In this document: piece by piece, positions 8,100-15,996 of the stretch
How positions within the stretch are numbered: the stretch's first letter is position 1
Layout of the letters: every line of letters starts with the position of its first letter
Made by a program: the position numbers and the translations under genes
Origin: Butyrivibrio sp.
Lineage (GTDB): Bacteria; Bacillota; Clostridia; Lachnospirales; Lachnospiraceae
Length of the DNA: 54,780 nucleotides
Assembly (NCBI GenBank): GCA_017446685.1
Contig: JAFSQI010000045.1
Span: 1-54,780 of the forward strand
Reading direction: 5' to 3'
Notes under the pieces: model-generated
Told to the model about the DNA's origin: nothing
Databases searched by the model: none
Seen by the model: the letters and a program-made list of their open reading frames with translations, nothing else

Positions 8100-9299
8100 A
8101 TGAGAGTTCTTATGGTAAATAAATTCCTCTATCCAAATGGAGGATCTGAGACATACATTTTTAAACTTGGTGAAGCGCTTATTAGTCGTGGACATGAAGT
8201 GCAGTATTTTGGAATGGAACATGAAGGAAGATGTGTTGGAAATGCTGTGAATGCCTATACATCAGATATGGATTTTCATAATGCTGGTAAACTGGAAAAG
8301 ATGACATATCCGCTAAAAACAATTTATTCAAAAGAGGCTCGTGAAAAAATAAGACTCGTGCTTGATAATTTTAAGCCTGATGTTGTTCATCTCAACAATT
8401 TTAATTATCAATTGACTCCTTCAATTATTCTTGAAATTGTGAAGTGGAGAAAACAGACCGGAAACCATTGCAAAATAGTATTTACAGCTCATGATTATCA
8501 GCTTGTTTGCCCAAATCATATGTGTAATAATCCAAACACTCATGAAAATTGTGAGAAATGTTTAGGTGGTCATTTTTTGAACTGTACAAAAGGAAAGTGT
8601 ATTCATGGAAGTACTGCAAAGAGTTTTATTGGTACGTTGGAAGCTTCTTTTTGGAAAATGAAAGGTACATACAAATATATTGATACCTTTATTTGCTGTA
8701 GTGAGTTTATGAAGACCAAGCTTGATTCCAATCCTCTTTTTGCTTCTAAAACAGTTGCAATACATAATTTCCTTGATGCAATTGAGTGGAAAGATGTCGA
8801 GAAGGAAGACTATATCCTTTACTTTGGCAGATATTCAGAGGAAAAAGGAATTAGAACTCTTATAGAAGCAGCGAGAAGACTCCCGGAAGTGAATTTTGTT
8901 TTTGCAGGAAAAGGACCTCTTGAAAATCTGTTAAGCGATGTATATAACATAAAAAATGTTGGATTCAAGAGCGGAAAAGAATTGGAGGATCTAATCAGAA
9001 AAGCGAAGGCATCTGTATATCCTTCTGAATGGTACGAGAATTGTCCTTTTTCAGTTATGGAATCACAATTGTACGGAACTCCTGTGATTGGAGCTGATAT
9101 TGGTGGCATTCCTGAACTTATAAAAAATGGAAAGACAGGACTCCTATACAAAAGCGGTGACGCAGATGCATTATGTGATGCGATACATACTCTATGGCAG
9201 GATGATTCAAAGGCAAACAAAATGCATGAAGAGTGTAAGACACTTAGCTTTGATACAATAGATGAGTATCTTGATAAGATAATGAAGATATATGCATAA
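8100..9299 (+). CDS. Family 4 glycosyltransferase
   Basis: A 399-residue GT-B fold glycosyltransferase. The N-terminal domain begins MRVLMVNKFLYPNGGSETY (acceptor side). The C-terminal nucleotide-sugar domain has LYFGRYSEEKGIRTLI and the retaining-GT motif PSEWYENCPFSVMESQLYG with its paired Glu residues. A Cys-rich insert (residues about 139-162, with CPNHMCNN and CEKC) resembles a small metal site. I use the ATG at 8100, 9 bp after GGAGA, instead of an in-frame TTG at 8094. With ugd upstream it probably builds a uronic-acid-containing glycan; donor and acceptor are unknown. Confidence 0.88.
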   Translation: MRVLMVNKFLYPNGGSETYIFKLGEALISRGHEVQYFGMEHEGRCVGNAVNAYTSDMDFHNAGKLEKMTYPLKTIYSKEAREKIRLVLDNFKPDVVHLNNFNYQLTPSIILEIVKWRKQTGNHCKIVFTAHDYQLVCPNHMCNNPNTHENCEKCLGGHFLNCTKGKCIHGSTAKSFIGTLEASFWKMKGTYKYIDTFICCSEFMKTKLDSNPLFASKTVAIHNFLDAIEWKDVEKEDYILYFGRYSEEKGIRTLIEAARRLPEVNFVFAGKGPLENLLSDVYNIKNVGFKSGKELEDLIRKAKASVYPSEWYENCPFSVMESQLYGTPVIGADIGGIPELIKNGKTGLLYKSGDADALCDAIHTLWQDDSKANKMHEECKTLSFDTIDEYLDKIMKIYA

Positions 9300-9344
9300 A
9301 AAAATCAGTTGTCTGTTAATTTAATAGGCAACTGATTTTTTTTC
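9299..9344 (+). terminator. Terminator after the glycosyltransferase
   Basis: AAATCAGTTG and CAACTGATTT form the stem, followed by T8. It ends the ugd-glycosyltransferase transcript. Confidence 0.85.
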
Positions 9345-9473
9345 ATAGGAAATTGCTCCGCATTCTTATTTAGAAATATGCTTGCCAAATAATATTTTAT
9401 GCAATATAATAGTTTCAAATTTATAGATTGTGACTTTAATATAGTTTGAAAAAATATTAAGAGGTATATAATA

Positions 9474-10298
9474 ATGAGTGATAAGATTAGCTTTTATGAA
9501 ATGGCAAAATCCAGAAGAAGTGTCAGAACATTTGATGGAAAAGGCTTAGAGCAAAGTGTACTTGATAATTTACATGAGTATGCTAAAACTATTGAAAATC
9601 CTTTTAGCATCCCTGTTGAATTTCTTTTTCTTAACGCTAAGGAACATAAGTTGTCCAGTCCTGTAATTGTTGGCGAGGAATATTATATCAGCGCAAAGGT
9701 TAAAATGCAGGAAAATGCTGAAGCTGCATATGGATACAGCTTTGAAAATCTTTTGATGAAAGCTCATGAAATGGGACTTGGCACTGTCTGGATAGGCGGA
9801 ACAATGCCAAGGGAGAAGTTTGAGAACGCTTCAAATCTGCAGGATGGTGAAGTGATGCCATGTGTCAGCCCGATTGGTGTAACAGCGTCTAAAATGGGTG
9901 TCAAAGAAGTACTTATGAGAAAGGGTGTTAAGGCTGATACCAGACTTGATTTTGAAAAACTGTTCTTTGATGGCAGCTTTGATAAGCCACTTAATAAGCA
10001 GAGTGCTATGGAAAGAGGACTTGTTAATTCACTTGAAGCAGTCAGAATAGCTCCTTCCGCTGTAAATAAGCAGCCCTGGAGAGTTGTTATAAAAGGCAAT
10101 ACTGCTCATTTTTATGAGAAAAAGGATAAGGGGTTTGACGCAGGGGATTATGATCTTCAGAAGATTGATGTTGGAATAGCTCTTTATAATTTTGAACAGC
10201 AGATGCTCTGTGAGGGTAGAAAGCCTGTATTTGAGCAGAAAGATCCTGGAATTTCCCATGCTCAGGATATCGAGTATATTGCTTCATACAGGTGGTAA
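9474..10298 (+). CDS. Nitroreductase family protein (FMN)
   Basis: A 274-residue protein of the TM-nitroreductase branch, which combines the two halves of the FMN-binding fold in one chain. The N-terminus FYEMAKSRRSVRTFDGKG is the usual FMN phosphate-binding start, and the C-terminal half has RIAPSAVNKQPWRVVI. Members reduce nitro or quinone compounds with NAD(P)H, but the substrate is unknown. GAGGTATATA precedes the ATG. It is followed 57 bp later by a PNPOx-like gene, and the pair may work in flavin-linked detoxification. Confidence 0.85.
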   Translation: MSDKISFYEMAKSRRSVRTFDGKGLEQSVLDNLHEYAKTIENPFSIPVEFLFLNAKEHKLSSPVIVGEEYYISAKVKMQENAEAAYGYSFENLLMKAHEMGLGTVWIGGTMPREKFENASNLQDGEVMPCVSPIGVTASKMGVKEVLMRKGVKADTRLDFEKLFFDGSFDKPLNKQSAMERGLVNSLEAVRIAPSAVNKQPWRVVIKGNTAHFYEKKDKGFDAGDYDLQKIDVGIALYNFEQQMLCEGRKPVFEQKDPGISHAQDIEYIASYRW

Positions 10299-10355
10299 TT
10301 TATTTTTTATACGTTGATAAAATTAAAAAAAAATAAAATATGAAGGAGAATGATA

Positions 10356-10748
10356 ATGGAGAGAACAGCACAGTTTTTAAAAGAGGCAGGTACATATTAT
10401 CTTGCCACAGTTGAAGGTGACCAGCCTAGAGTAAGACCTTTTGGTACAGCACATATTTTTGAAGGAAAGCTTTACATTCAGACAGGAAAAGTTAAGGATG
10501 TTTCAAAGCAGATTCATGCTAATCCAAAGGTTGAGATTTGTGCGTTTAAGGGCGGCGAATGGCTTAGAGTAGCAGCTACACTTGTTGAGGATGACAGAGT
10601 TGAGGCTCGCAGGTCAATGCTTGAAGCTTATCCTTCACTTCAGAATATGTACAAAGAGGATGATGGAAATACGGAAGTATTTTATTTAAAAGATGCAACT
10701 GCAACCTTCAGTTCTTTTACCAGAGAACCTGAAGTAGTTAAGTTTTAA
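10356..10748 (+). CDS. Pyridoxamine 5'-phosphate oxidase-fold protein
   Basis: A 130-residue split-barrel flavin-binding protein. The pattern TYYLATVEGDQPRVRPFG followed by LYIQTGKVKDVSKQI and KVEICAFKGGEWLRV is typical of small PNPOx-like proteins of anaerobes. It likely binds FMN or F420-like cofactors; true PNPOx activity is not implied. I start at 10356 because AAGGAGA (10343-10349) is 6 bp upstream, and the ATG at 10350 abuts it. Confidence 0.85.
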   Translation: MERTAQFLKEAGTYYLATVEGDQPRVRPFGTAHIFEGKLYIQTGKVKDVSKQIHANPKVEICAFKGGEWLRVAATLVEDDRVEARRSMLEAYPSLQNMYKEDDGNTEVFYLKDATATFSSFTREPEVVKF

Positions 10749-10777
10749 TTCATTTTCTTTTTGTTAGTACCGGAAAT

Positions 10778-10823
10778 AATAAGCGCATTCCAATTTGAAC
10801 TTTTATCGTGGAATGCGCTTATT
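10778..10823. terminator. Bidirectional terminator between convergent genes
   Basis: A perfect 15-bp stem, AATAAGCGCATTCCA and TGGAATGCGCTTATT, lies between the PNPOx-like gene and the convergent PH-domain gene. It serves both strands. Confidence 0.85.
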
Positions 10824-10824
10824 C

Positions 10825-11265
10825 TTAGTTATTATCAATGTCATCAAGGTCGTGAATATCCCCGGCACCAAAACCTATATCCTGCATATTGACTGTTCTT
10901 CTGCGAATTTTGGCAGATTCTGAAGCTTCCAAAAGGAAATCCTTTATTTCCCTGCCGTGTTTAATGTTCTTTAATACGATTGTTTTGTCTGTGACATCTG
11001 ATGTGAACAGTATTATTGTGGACAGACCAAATATTCTTTGACCAAGGGATCTTGTGATTTCTACGTCACTAATCTTGTACATGTAGCAGTCATTTTCTGT
11101 TACGGTTAAAAATCCCTTTATTTCAGTAAGGACGTTTTCTCTAAGTTCATACTTTGTGAAAGTCCATGGAAGTCCGAAAAAAAGCAGTCTCTTTGGTTCG
11201 TTATAGCAAAGCTTTCCCTTTGCTCCGGTGGACTGGGAATATTGCTCTGGATTGACTATCTTCAT
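10825..11265 (-). CDS. PH domain-like protein
   Basis: A 146-residue protein on the minus strand without signal or membrane segment. The central region (ITRSLGQRIFGLSTIILFTSDV and VLKNIKHGREIKDFLLEA) follows the bacterial PH-domain pattern of the bPH_2/YdbT type, in which a helix after a beta-barrel ends in a basic-to-acidic tail. It could also be a stand-alone adaptor. AAGGAGCG lies upstream of its ATG (reverse strand). Its function is unknown. Confidence 0.6.
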   Translation of the reverse strand: MKIVNPEQYSQSTGAKGKLCYNEPKRLLFFGLPWTFTKYELRENVLTEIKGFLTVTENDCYMYKISDVEITRSLGQRIFGLSTIILFTSDVTDKTIVLKNIKHGREIKDFLLEASESAKIRRRTVNMQDIGFGAGDIHDLDDIDNN

Positions 11266-11369
11266 GGCATTACGCTCCTTTTTTGCATAAATACAGTGCT
11301 TATTTTTTAGTTTATCATATATAAGATTTTATGAAAATATTAAAAATATGTGAAATGTAAGGAATAAGG

Positions 11370-11424
11370 TTGACAATATGTAGCAGGCTACTTATTATTG
11401 TAATGTACTATGCTACATATTGTC
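11370..11424 (+). promoter_or_regulatory. Promoter and probable MarR operator
   Basis: TTGACA (11370-11375), a 17-bp spacer and TATTAT (11393-11398) form the promoter. A perfect 14-bp inverted repeat GACAATATGTAGCA (11372-11385) and TGCTACATATTGTC (11411-11424) flanks the -10 box, with a second internal palindrome GTAGC/GCTAC (11380-11391). Binding by the MarR protein encoded downstream would block RNA polymerase. Confidence 0.75.
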
Positions 11425-11495
11425 TTGGTATTAAAAAGAGTTTCCCGGCAAAAGCTAAGTCGGGGAACTTTGAATGTTTGTAAAGTGAGGTGCAA

Positions 11496-11990
11496 ATGGA
11501 TTGTAAAAAGGAAGGAAGAGAATTCTTTCGGGACAGGGAACATGAACCCCTTAGTTTCAAGTTCAAATTGATTCATGAATCATTTGCCGCTATGCTTAAC
11601 AGAACTCTCAGAGAAGAGGATATGACTTTTTCACAGCTCATACTCATTTACTTTCTTTGGGAGCATCGTGATGGAAAGGTTACTCAAAAGGATATTTCTG
11701 ATGCGCTTCATATCAAGCATCCGACAACCATTGGACTTTTGAAACGCCTTGAAGACAAAGATATGCTAAAGGTTGTAGTTGATCCGGACAACAGGAAGTA
11801 CAGAAATATAGCGCTGACAGAAAAAGGCATCGCTTTTATAGAAAATGACAAGAGAAGAAAGCGCCATACCGATGAGTACATGGTGGAAGGAATGACAGAG
11901 CAGGAAATAGCAAGCTTAAGAAAACTGCTTGACCAGGTTTATGACAATATGAAAAAGCATGAGGCAAATGCGGAAGAATCAACAAATTAA
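11496..11990 (+). CDS. MarR family transcriptional regulator
   Basis: A 164-residue winged-helix regulator. The core has FSQLILIYFLWEHRDGKVTQKDISDALHI, then the recognition helix region HPTTIGLLKRLEDKDML and the wing VDPDNRKYRNIALTEKG. MarR proteins usually repress their own operon until a ligand binds. The operator-like repeats directly upstream and the ABC exporter genes downstream make autorepression of a drug or peptide efflux operon likely. The ATG at 11496, 5 bp after GAGG, is preferred over a GTG at 11490 that overlaps the ribosome site. Confidence 0.92.
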   Translation: MDCKKEGREFFRDREHEPLSFKFKLIHESFAAMLNRTLREEDMTFSQLILIYFLWEHRDGKVTQKDISDALHIKHPTTIGLLKRLEDKDMLKVVVDPDNRKYRNIALTEKGIAFIENDKRRKRHTDEYMVEGMTEQEIASLRKLLDQVYDNMKKHEANAEESTN

Positions 11991-12047
11991 AGATGTTACT
12001 GCTAAAAAGTGCAGTGACGCAAAACATTACATAAAGGGAGAATATTT

Positions 12048-13802
12048 ATGGTAAAGACACTATTAAAAGAACTCAAGGAGTTTAAACTCCCATCAATATT
12101 GACTCCGTTATGCATGATTGGCGAAGTTATTGCCGAGATGATAATTCCTATTCTAATGGCAAAAATTGTCGATGATGGTATTAACGGTCAGGACATGGGA
12201 CTGATTTTCCAAACAGGCGGCATGATGATTGTAATTGCTCTGTTTGGACTTATAGCAGGTCTTGGAGGCGCTTATTTTGGTTCGAAGGCTTCTGCAGGAT
12301 TTGCAAGAAATTTGAGAAAGGCTATGTTTGATAATATACAGACTTTTTCTTTTTCAAATATTGACAAGTTTTCAACTTCAGGTCTTGTAACAAGACTTAC
12401 TACAGACGTTACCAACATTCAGAATGCTTATATGATGCTTCTTAGAATGGCTATGAGAGCACCTTCTTCAATGATTGTTGCCATGGTCATGTCATTCATT
12501 ATAAGCCCAAGACTTGCAAGCATTTATCTGATTGCTGTAATTTTCCTTGGGATTATCATTATTTTTGTAATGCAGAAAGCTACAAAATATTTCAAAGAAG
12601 TATTTGAAAAATATGACAAGCTTAATGAGAGTGTTCAGGAAAATGTTTCAGCTATAAGAGTCGTAAAGGCATATGTTCGTGAAGATTATGAAAATGACAA
12701 GTTCAAAAAGGCAGCACTTAATATCTACAATATGTTTGTAAAAGCCGAAATGAATGTGGTATATATGAGCCCTATCATGACAGGTACTGTCTATGCCTGC
12801 ATTCTTCTTATAAGCTGGATCGGTGCGCATATGATAGTGGGCGGAAGTCTTACAACAGGTGCGCTTATGAGTCTTTTGACTTACTGCATGAATATTCTTA
12901 TGTCTCTTATGATGCTGGCAATGATATTTGTTATGATCACTATGGCATCAGCAAGCGGAAAGCGTATTGCAGAAGTAATTGAGGAAAAAACAGATATTAC
13001 AAACGGAAGTAATCCCATTAAAGAAGTTAAGGATGGAAGTATTTCTTTTGAACATGTTAATTTTGCTTACAATAAGACTTCAGAAGAACCTGTGTTAAAA
13101 GATATTAATATTACAATAAATTCCGGCGAAACAATAGGTATTATCGGAGGAACGGGTTCTGCCAAGTCTTCGCTCGTTAACCTTATCAGCAGATTGTATG
13201 ATGTTACTGCCGGATCAGTCAAGGTTGGAGGTGTAGATGTAAAAGAGTATGATCTTGAAACACTTCGAGACCAGGTATCTGTTGTTCTTCAAAAAAATGT
13301 TCTGTTTTCAGGAACTATTCTTGATAACTTAAGGTGGGGTGACAAGAATGCCACAGAGGAAGAGTGCAAAAGAGCCTGTGAAATGGCATGTGCAGACGAA
13401 TTTATTTCAAGAATGCCACTTGGCTACAATACGCAGATAGAGCAGGGCGGTGCCAACGTATCCGGTGGTCAGAGACAAAGACTATGTATAGCAAGAGCAC
13501 TTTTGAAAAAGCCAAAGATCCTTATTCTCGATGACTCAACAAGTGCAGTTGATACAGCAACAGATGCAAAGATCAGAAAAGCATTTGCAGAGGAAATTCC
13601 CGGAACCACAAAGCTTATCATTGCGCAGAGAATCAGTTCAGTTCAGAACTGTGACAGAATTATTGTTATGGATGACGGAAAGATTGATGGCTTTGGAACA
13701 CACGATGAACTGATAAAGAGCAATGACATTTACAGAGAAGTTTATGAATCCCAGACAGGTGCTGCCGGAGATGCTGATTTTGATCAGGCTTCAAATGCAT
13801 GA
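12048..13802 (+). CDS. ABC exporter, degenerate-site subunit (BmrC-like)
   Basis: A 584-residue half-transporter with six membrane helices followed by an ATPase domain. Its Walker A reads GGTGSAKSS (Ala before Lys), the signature VSGGQ is intact, and after Walker B the catalytic Glu is replaced by Asp (ILILDDSTSAVD). This is the usual non-catalytic-site partner of heterodimeric exporters such as BmrCD or LmrCD. A GGGAG site precedes the ATG. The next gene encodes the partner. It is controlled by the MarR upstream and probably exports drugs, bile or peptides. Confidence 0.92.
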   Translation: MVKTLLKELKEFKLPSILTPLCMIGEVIAEMIIPILMAKIVDDGINGQDMGLIFQTGGMMIVIALFGLIAGLGGAYFGSKASAGFARNLRKAMFDNIQTFSFSNIDKFSTSGLVTRLTTDVTNIQNAYMMLLRMAMRAPSSMIVAMVMSFIISPRLASIYLIAVIFLGIIIIFVMQKATKYFKEVFEKYDKLNESVQENVSAIRVVKAYVREDYENDKFKKAALNIYNMFVKAEMNVVYMSPIMTGTVYACILLISWIGAHMIVGGSLTTGALMSLLTYCMNILMSLMMLAMIFVMITMASASGKRIAEVIEEKTDITNGSNPIKEVKDGSISFEHVNFAYNKTSEEPVLKDINITINSGETIGIIGGTGSAKSSLVNLISRLYDVTAGSVKVGGVDVKEYDLETLRDQVSVVLQKNVLFSGTILDNLRWGDKNATEEECKRACEMACADEFISRMPLGYNTQIEQGGANVSGGQRQRLCIARALLKKPKILILDDSTSAVDTATDAKIRKAFAEEIPGTTKLIIAQRISSVQNCDRIIVMDDGKIDGFGTHDELIKSNDIYREVYESQTGAAGDADFDQASNA

Positions 13803-13884
13803 TTACGGATTCGCAAATAAATCTCATTGTTTTGGCAGATTTAAGTCAGATATAAACTTTTGTTTATACAGGAGGAATAGTTAA

Positions 13885-15822
13885 ATGGCAGATAATAAAG
13901 TAATAAAAGGTGGTCCGGGTGGCGGAAACAGACGCGGAATGCCAAGACCAAAGGTTCAGAACCCCGGTGCTCTTTTCAAAAGAATAATGGGATATGTCTT
14001 TAAATACTATCCTGTTCATATGGTAACAGTACTTGTTTGTATTTTGCTTACAGTTTTTTCAAGCGTACAGGGTACTCTTTTTACAAAAACTCTTATAGAT
14101 TCCTATATTCAGCCGATGCTTGATACGGGAAGCAATGATTACGGCCCGCTTCTTGTTGCAATGGGAAAAGTTGCAATCTTTTATGCAATCGGTGTAATAG
14201 CAGCCTTTGTACAGGCGAAGGTAATGGTTTATATCAACCAGGGTACACTAAAAAGACTTCGTGAAGAACTCTTTGAGCATATGGAGAGCCTTCCAATCAA
14301 GTACTTTGATACAAATGCCCACGGCGATATCATGTCAATTTACACCAACGATATTGATACCTTGAGACAGATGATAAGCCAGAGTATTCCACAGCTTTTA
14401 AGCAGTGCGATCACAATTGTGAGCGTTTTGATTTCTATGGTTGTACTGAGCATTCCGCTTACACTTATTACTCTTTTGATGGTTGGAGTTATGATGTTTT
14501 GTTCAGCCAAGGCTACGGCAGCTTCAGGAAAAAACTTTGTGGCTCAGCAGAAAAATATCGGTGCTCTTAATGGATACATTGAAGAGATGATGTCCGGACA
14601 AAAGGTCATAAAGGTCTTTAACCATGAAGAAGAGTCAATCGAAAAATTTGATGAGTTAAATGAAATGCTCTATCAAAGTGCATTTAAGGCAAACGGATTT
14701 TCCGGAGCACTTGGACCTATCAATACACAGCTTGGTAATACAAGTTACGTACTTTGCGCAATGATCGGTGGTGCAATAGCTCTTTCAGACAGCGTTGCAG
14801 TCGGATTTACAGTAGGTGCGCTGGCAAGCTTCCTTTCCTTTAATAAGAGCTTTAGTATGCCAATCAACCAGGTAAGTATGCAGTTCAATTCAATTATCAT
14901 GGCACTTGCGGGAGCAGAGCGTATATTCAGACTTCTTGATGAAAAGCCGGAGACAGATGACGGATATGTCATGCTTGTTGATGCCGAGGAGAAAAACGGA
15001 GAAGTTGTTGAGGCAGATCATCATACAGGACACTGGGCTTGGAAACACTATCACAAGGCTACTGATACAACAACCTATCAGCCAATGGAAGGTGATGTTA
15101 CCTTCAATGGAGTTGATTTTGGATATACTGATGAAAAGATGGTGCTTCATGATATCGTATTGCATGCACTTCCGGGTCAGAAGATTGCATTTGTAGGTTC
15201 TACCGGAGCAGGTAAAACTACAATTACCAACCTCATCAACAGATTCTATGATATTCAGGATGGTAAGATCAGATATGACAATATCAATATTAATAAGATA
15301 AAGAAAGCAGACCTTCGCCGTTCTCTTGGAATTGTGCTTCAGGATACGCATCTTTTTACTGGTACGGTAAAAGAAAATATCCGATATGGAAAACTTGATG
15401 CAACGGATGAAGAGGTAATTGCAGCAGCTAAGCTTGCAAATGCCCACAGCTTTATAAAACGTCTTCCTGATGGATACGACACAATGCTCACAGGAGACGG
15501 AGCTAATCTTTCTCAGGGACAAAGACAGCTTCTTGCGATTGCCAGAGCAGCTATCGCAGATCCGCCTGTTCTTATTCTTGATGAAGCAACTTCTTCTATT
15601 GATACCAGAACTGAGAAAATTGTTCAGGATGGTATGGACAGACTGATGAAGGGTAGAACTACATTTGTTATTGCGCACAGACTTTCAACTGTAAGAAACA
15701 GTGATTGCATCATTGTTCTTGAGCAGGGCAGAATTGTAGAGCAGGGTACACATGATGAGCTTATCGCCAAGAAACAGCGTTATTATCAGCTCTACACAGG
15801 TATGAAGTCTGAAACAGCCTGA
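13885..15822 (+). CDS. ABC exporter, catalytic-site subunit (BmrD-like)
   Basis: A 645-residue half-transporter. A Gly/Arg-rich N-terminus is followed by six helices, a roughly 40-residue insert rich in His and Trp (TGHWAWKHYHKAT, near residues 380-400) and an ATPase domain with canonical Walker A STGAGKTT and Walker B VLILDEATSSID. Its signature is altered to LSQGQ. The pairing of a good Glu with an altered signature here, and the reverse in the partner, yields one active ATP site. AGGAGG precedes the ATG. This exporter could also serve the lasso cluster, but nothing links them directly. Confidence 0.92.
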   Translation: MADNKVIKGGPGGGNRRGMPRPKVQNPGALFKRIMGYVFKYYPVHMVTVLVCILLTVFSSVQGTLFTKTLIDSYIQPMLDTGSNDYGPLLVAMGKVAIFYAIGVIAAFVQAKVMVYINQGTLKRLREELFEHMESLPIKYFDTNAHGDIMSIYTNDIDTLRQMISQSIPQLLSSAITIVSVLISMVVLSIPLTLITLLMVGVMMFCSAKATAASGKNFVAQQKNIGALNGYIEEMMSGQKVIKVFNHEEESIEKFDELNEMLYQSAFKANGFSGALGPINTQLGNTSYVLCAMIGGAIALSDSVAVGFTVGALASFLSFNKSFSMPINQVSMQFNSIIMALAGAERIFRLLDEKPETDDGYVMLVDAEEKNGEVVEADHHTGHWAWKHYHKATDTTTYQPMEGDVTFNGVDFGYTDEKMVLHDIVLHALPGQKIAFVGSTGAGKTTITNLINRFYDIQDGKIRYDNININKIKKADLRRSLGIVLQDTHLFTGTVKENIRYGKLDATDEEVIAAAKLANAHSFIKRLPDGYDTMLTGDGANLSQGQRQLLAIARAAIADPPVLILDEATSSIDTRTEKIVQDGMDRLMKGRTTFVIAHRLSTVRNSDCIIVLEQGRIVEQGTHDELIAKKQRYYQLYTGMKSETA

Positions 15823-15852
15823 ATTACTGAATAAAAATACAATATAATACAT

Positions 15853-15887
15853 AAAACGCAGTGGATAGACTCCCCGCTGCGTTTTTT
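15853..15887 (+). terminator. Terminator after the ABC exporter genes
   Basis: AAAACGCAG and CTGCGTTTT form the stem, followed by T residues. Confidence 0.8.
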
Positions 15888-15896
15888 CGTTTTTAT

Positions 15897-15924
15897 TTGA
15901 CATGAGGCTCTCATGTGGTAAAAT
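15897..15924 (+). promoter_or_regulatory. Promoter of leuS
   Basis: TTGACA (15897-15902), a 16-bp spacer and TAAAAT (15919-15924). The roughly 65-nt leader that follows is too short for a T-box, and none is seen. Confidence 0.65.
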
Positions 15925-15996
15925 TCTAAAGTATATAATTTTGATAAAATACAAAAAATGTATTTATTTGTTAATAATATATAGAAGGAGCATAGT

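Noticed and set aside
7593-8222. Long minus-strand frame of 209 codons over ugd and the glycosyltransferase
   Set aside because: It is a shadow of the plus-strand genes; the low-complexity sequence has no family features.
14890-15678. 262-codon minus-strand frame over the ABC exporter
   Set aside because: Antisense shadow rich in Cys, Lys and Ser; no ribosome site.
15823-15996. Possible T-box before leuS
   Set aside because: The promoter leaves only about 65 nt of leader and there is no T-box sequence.
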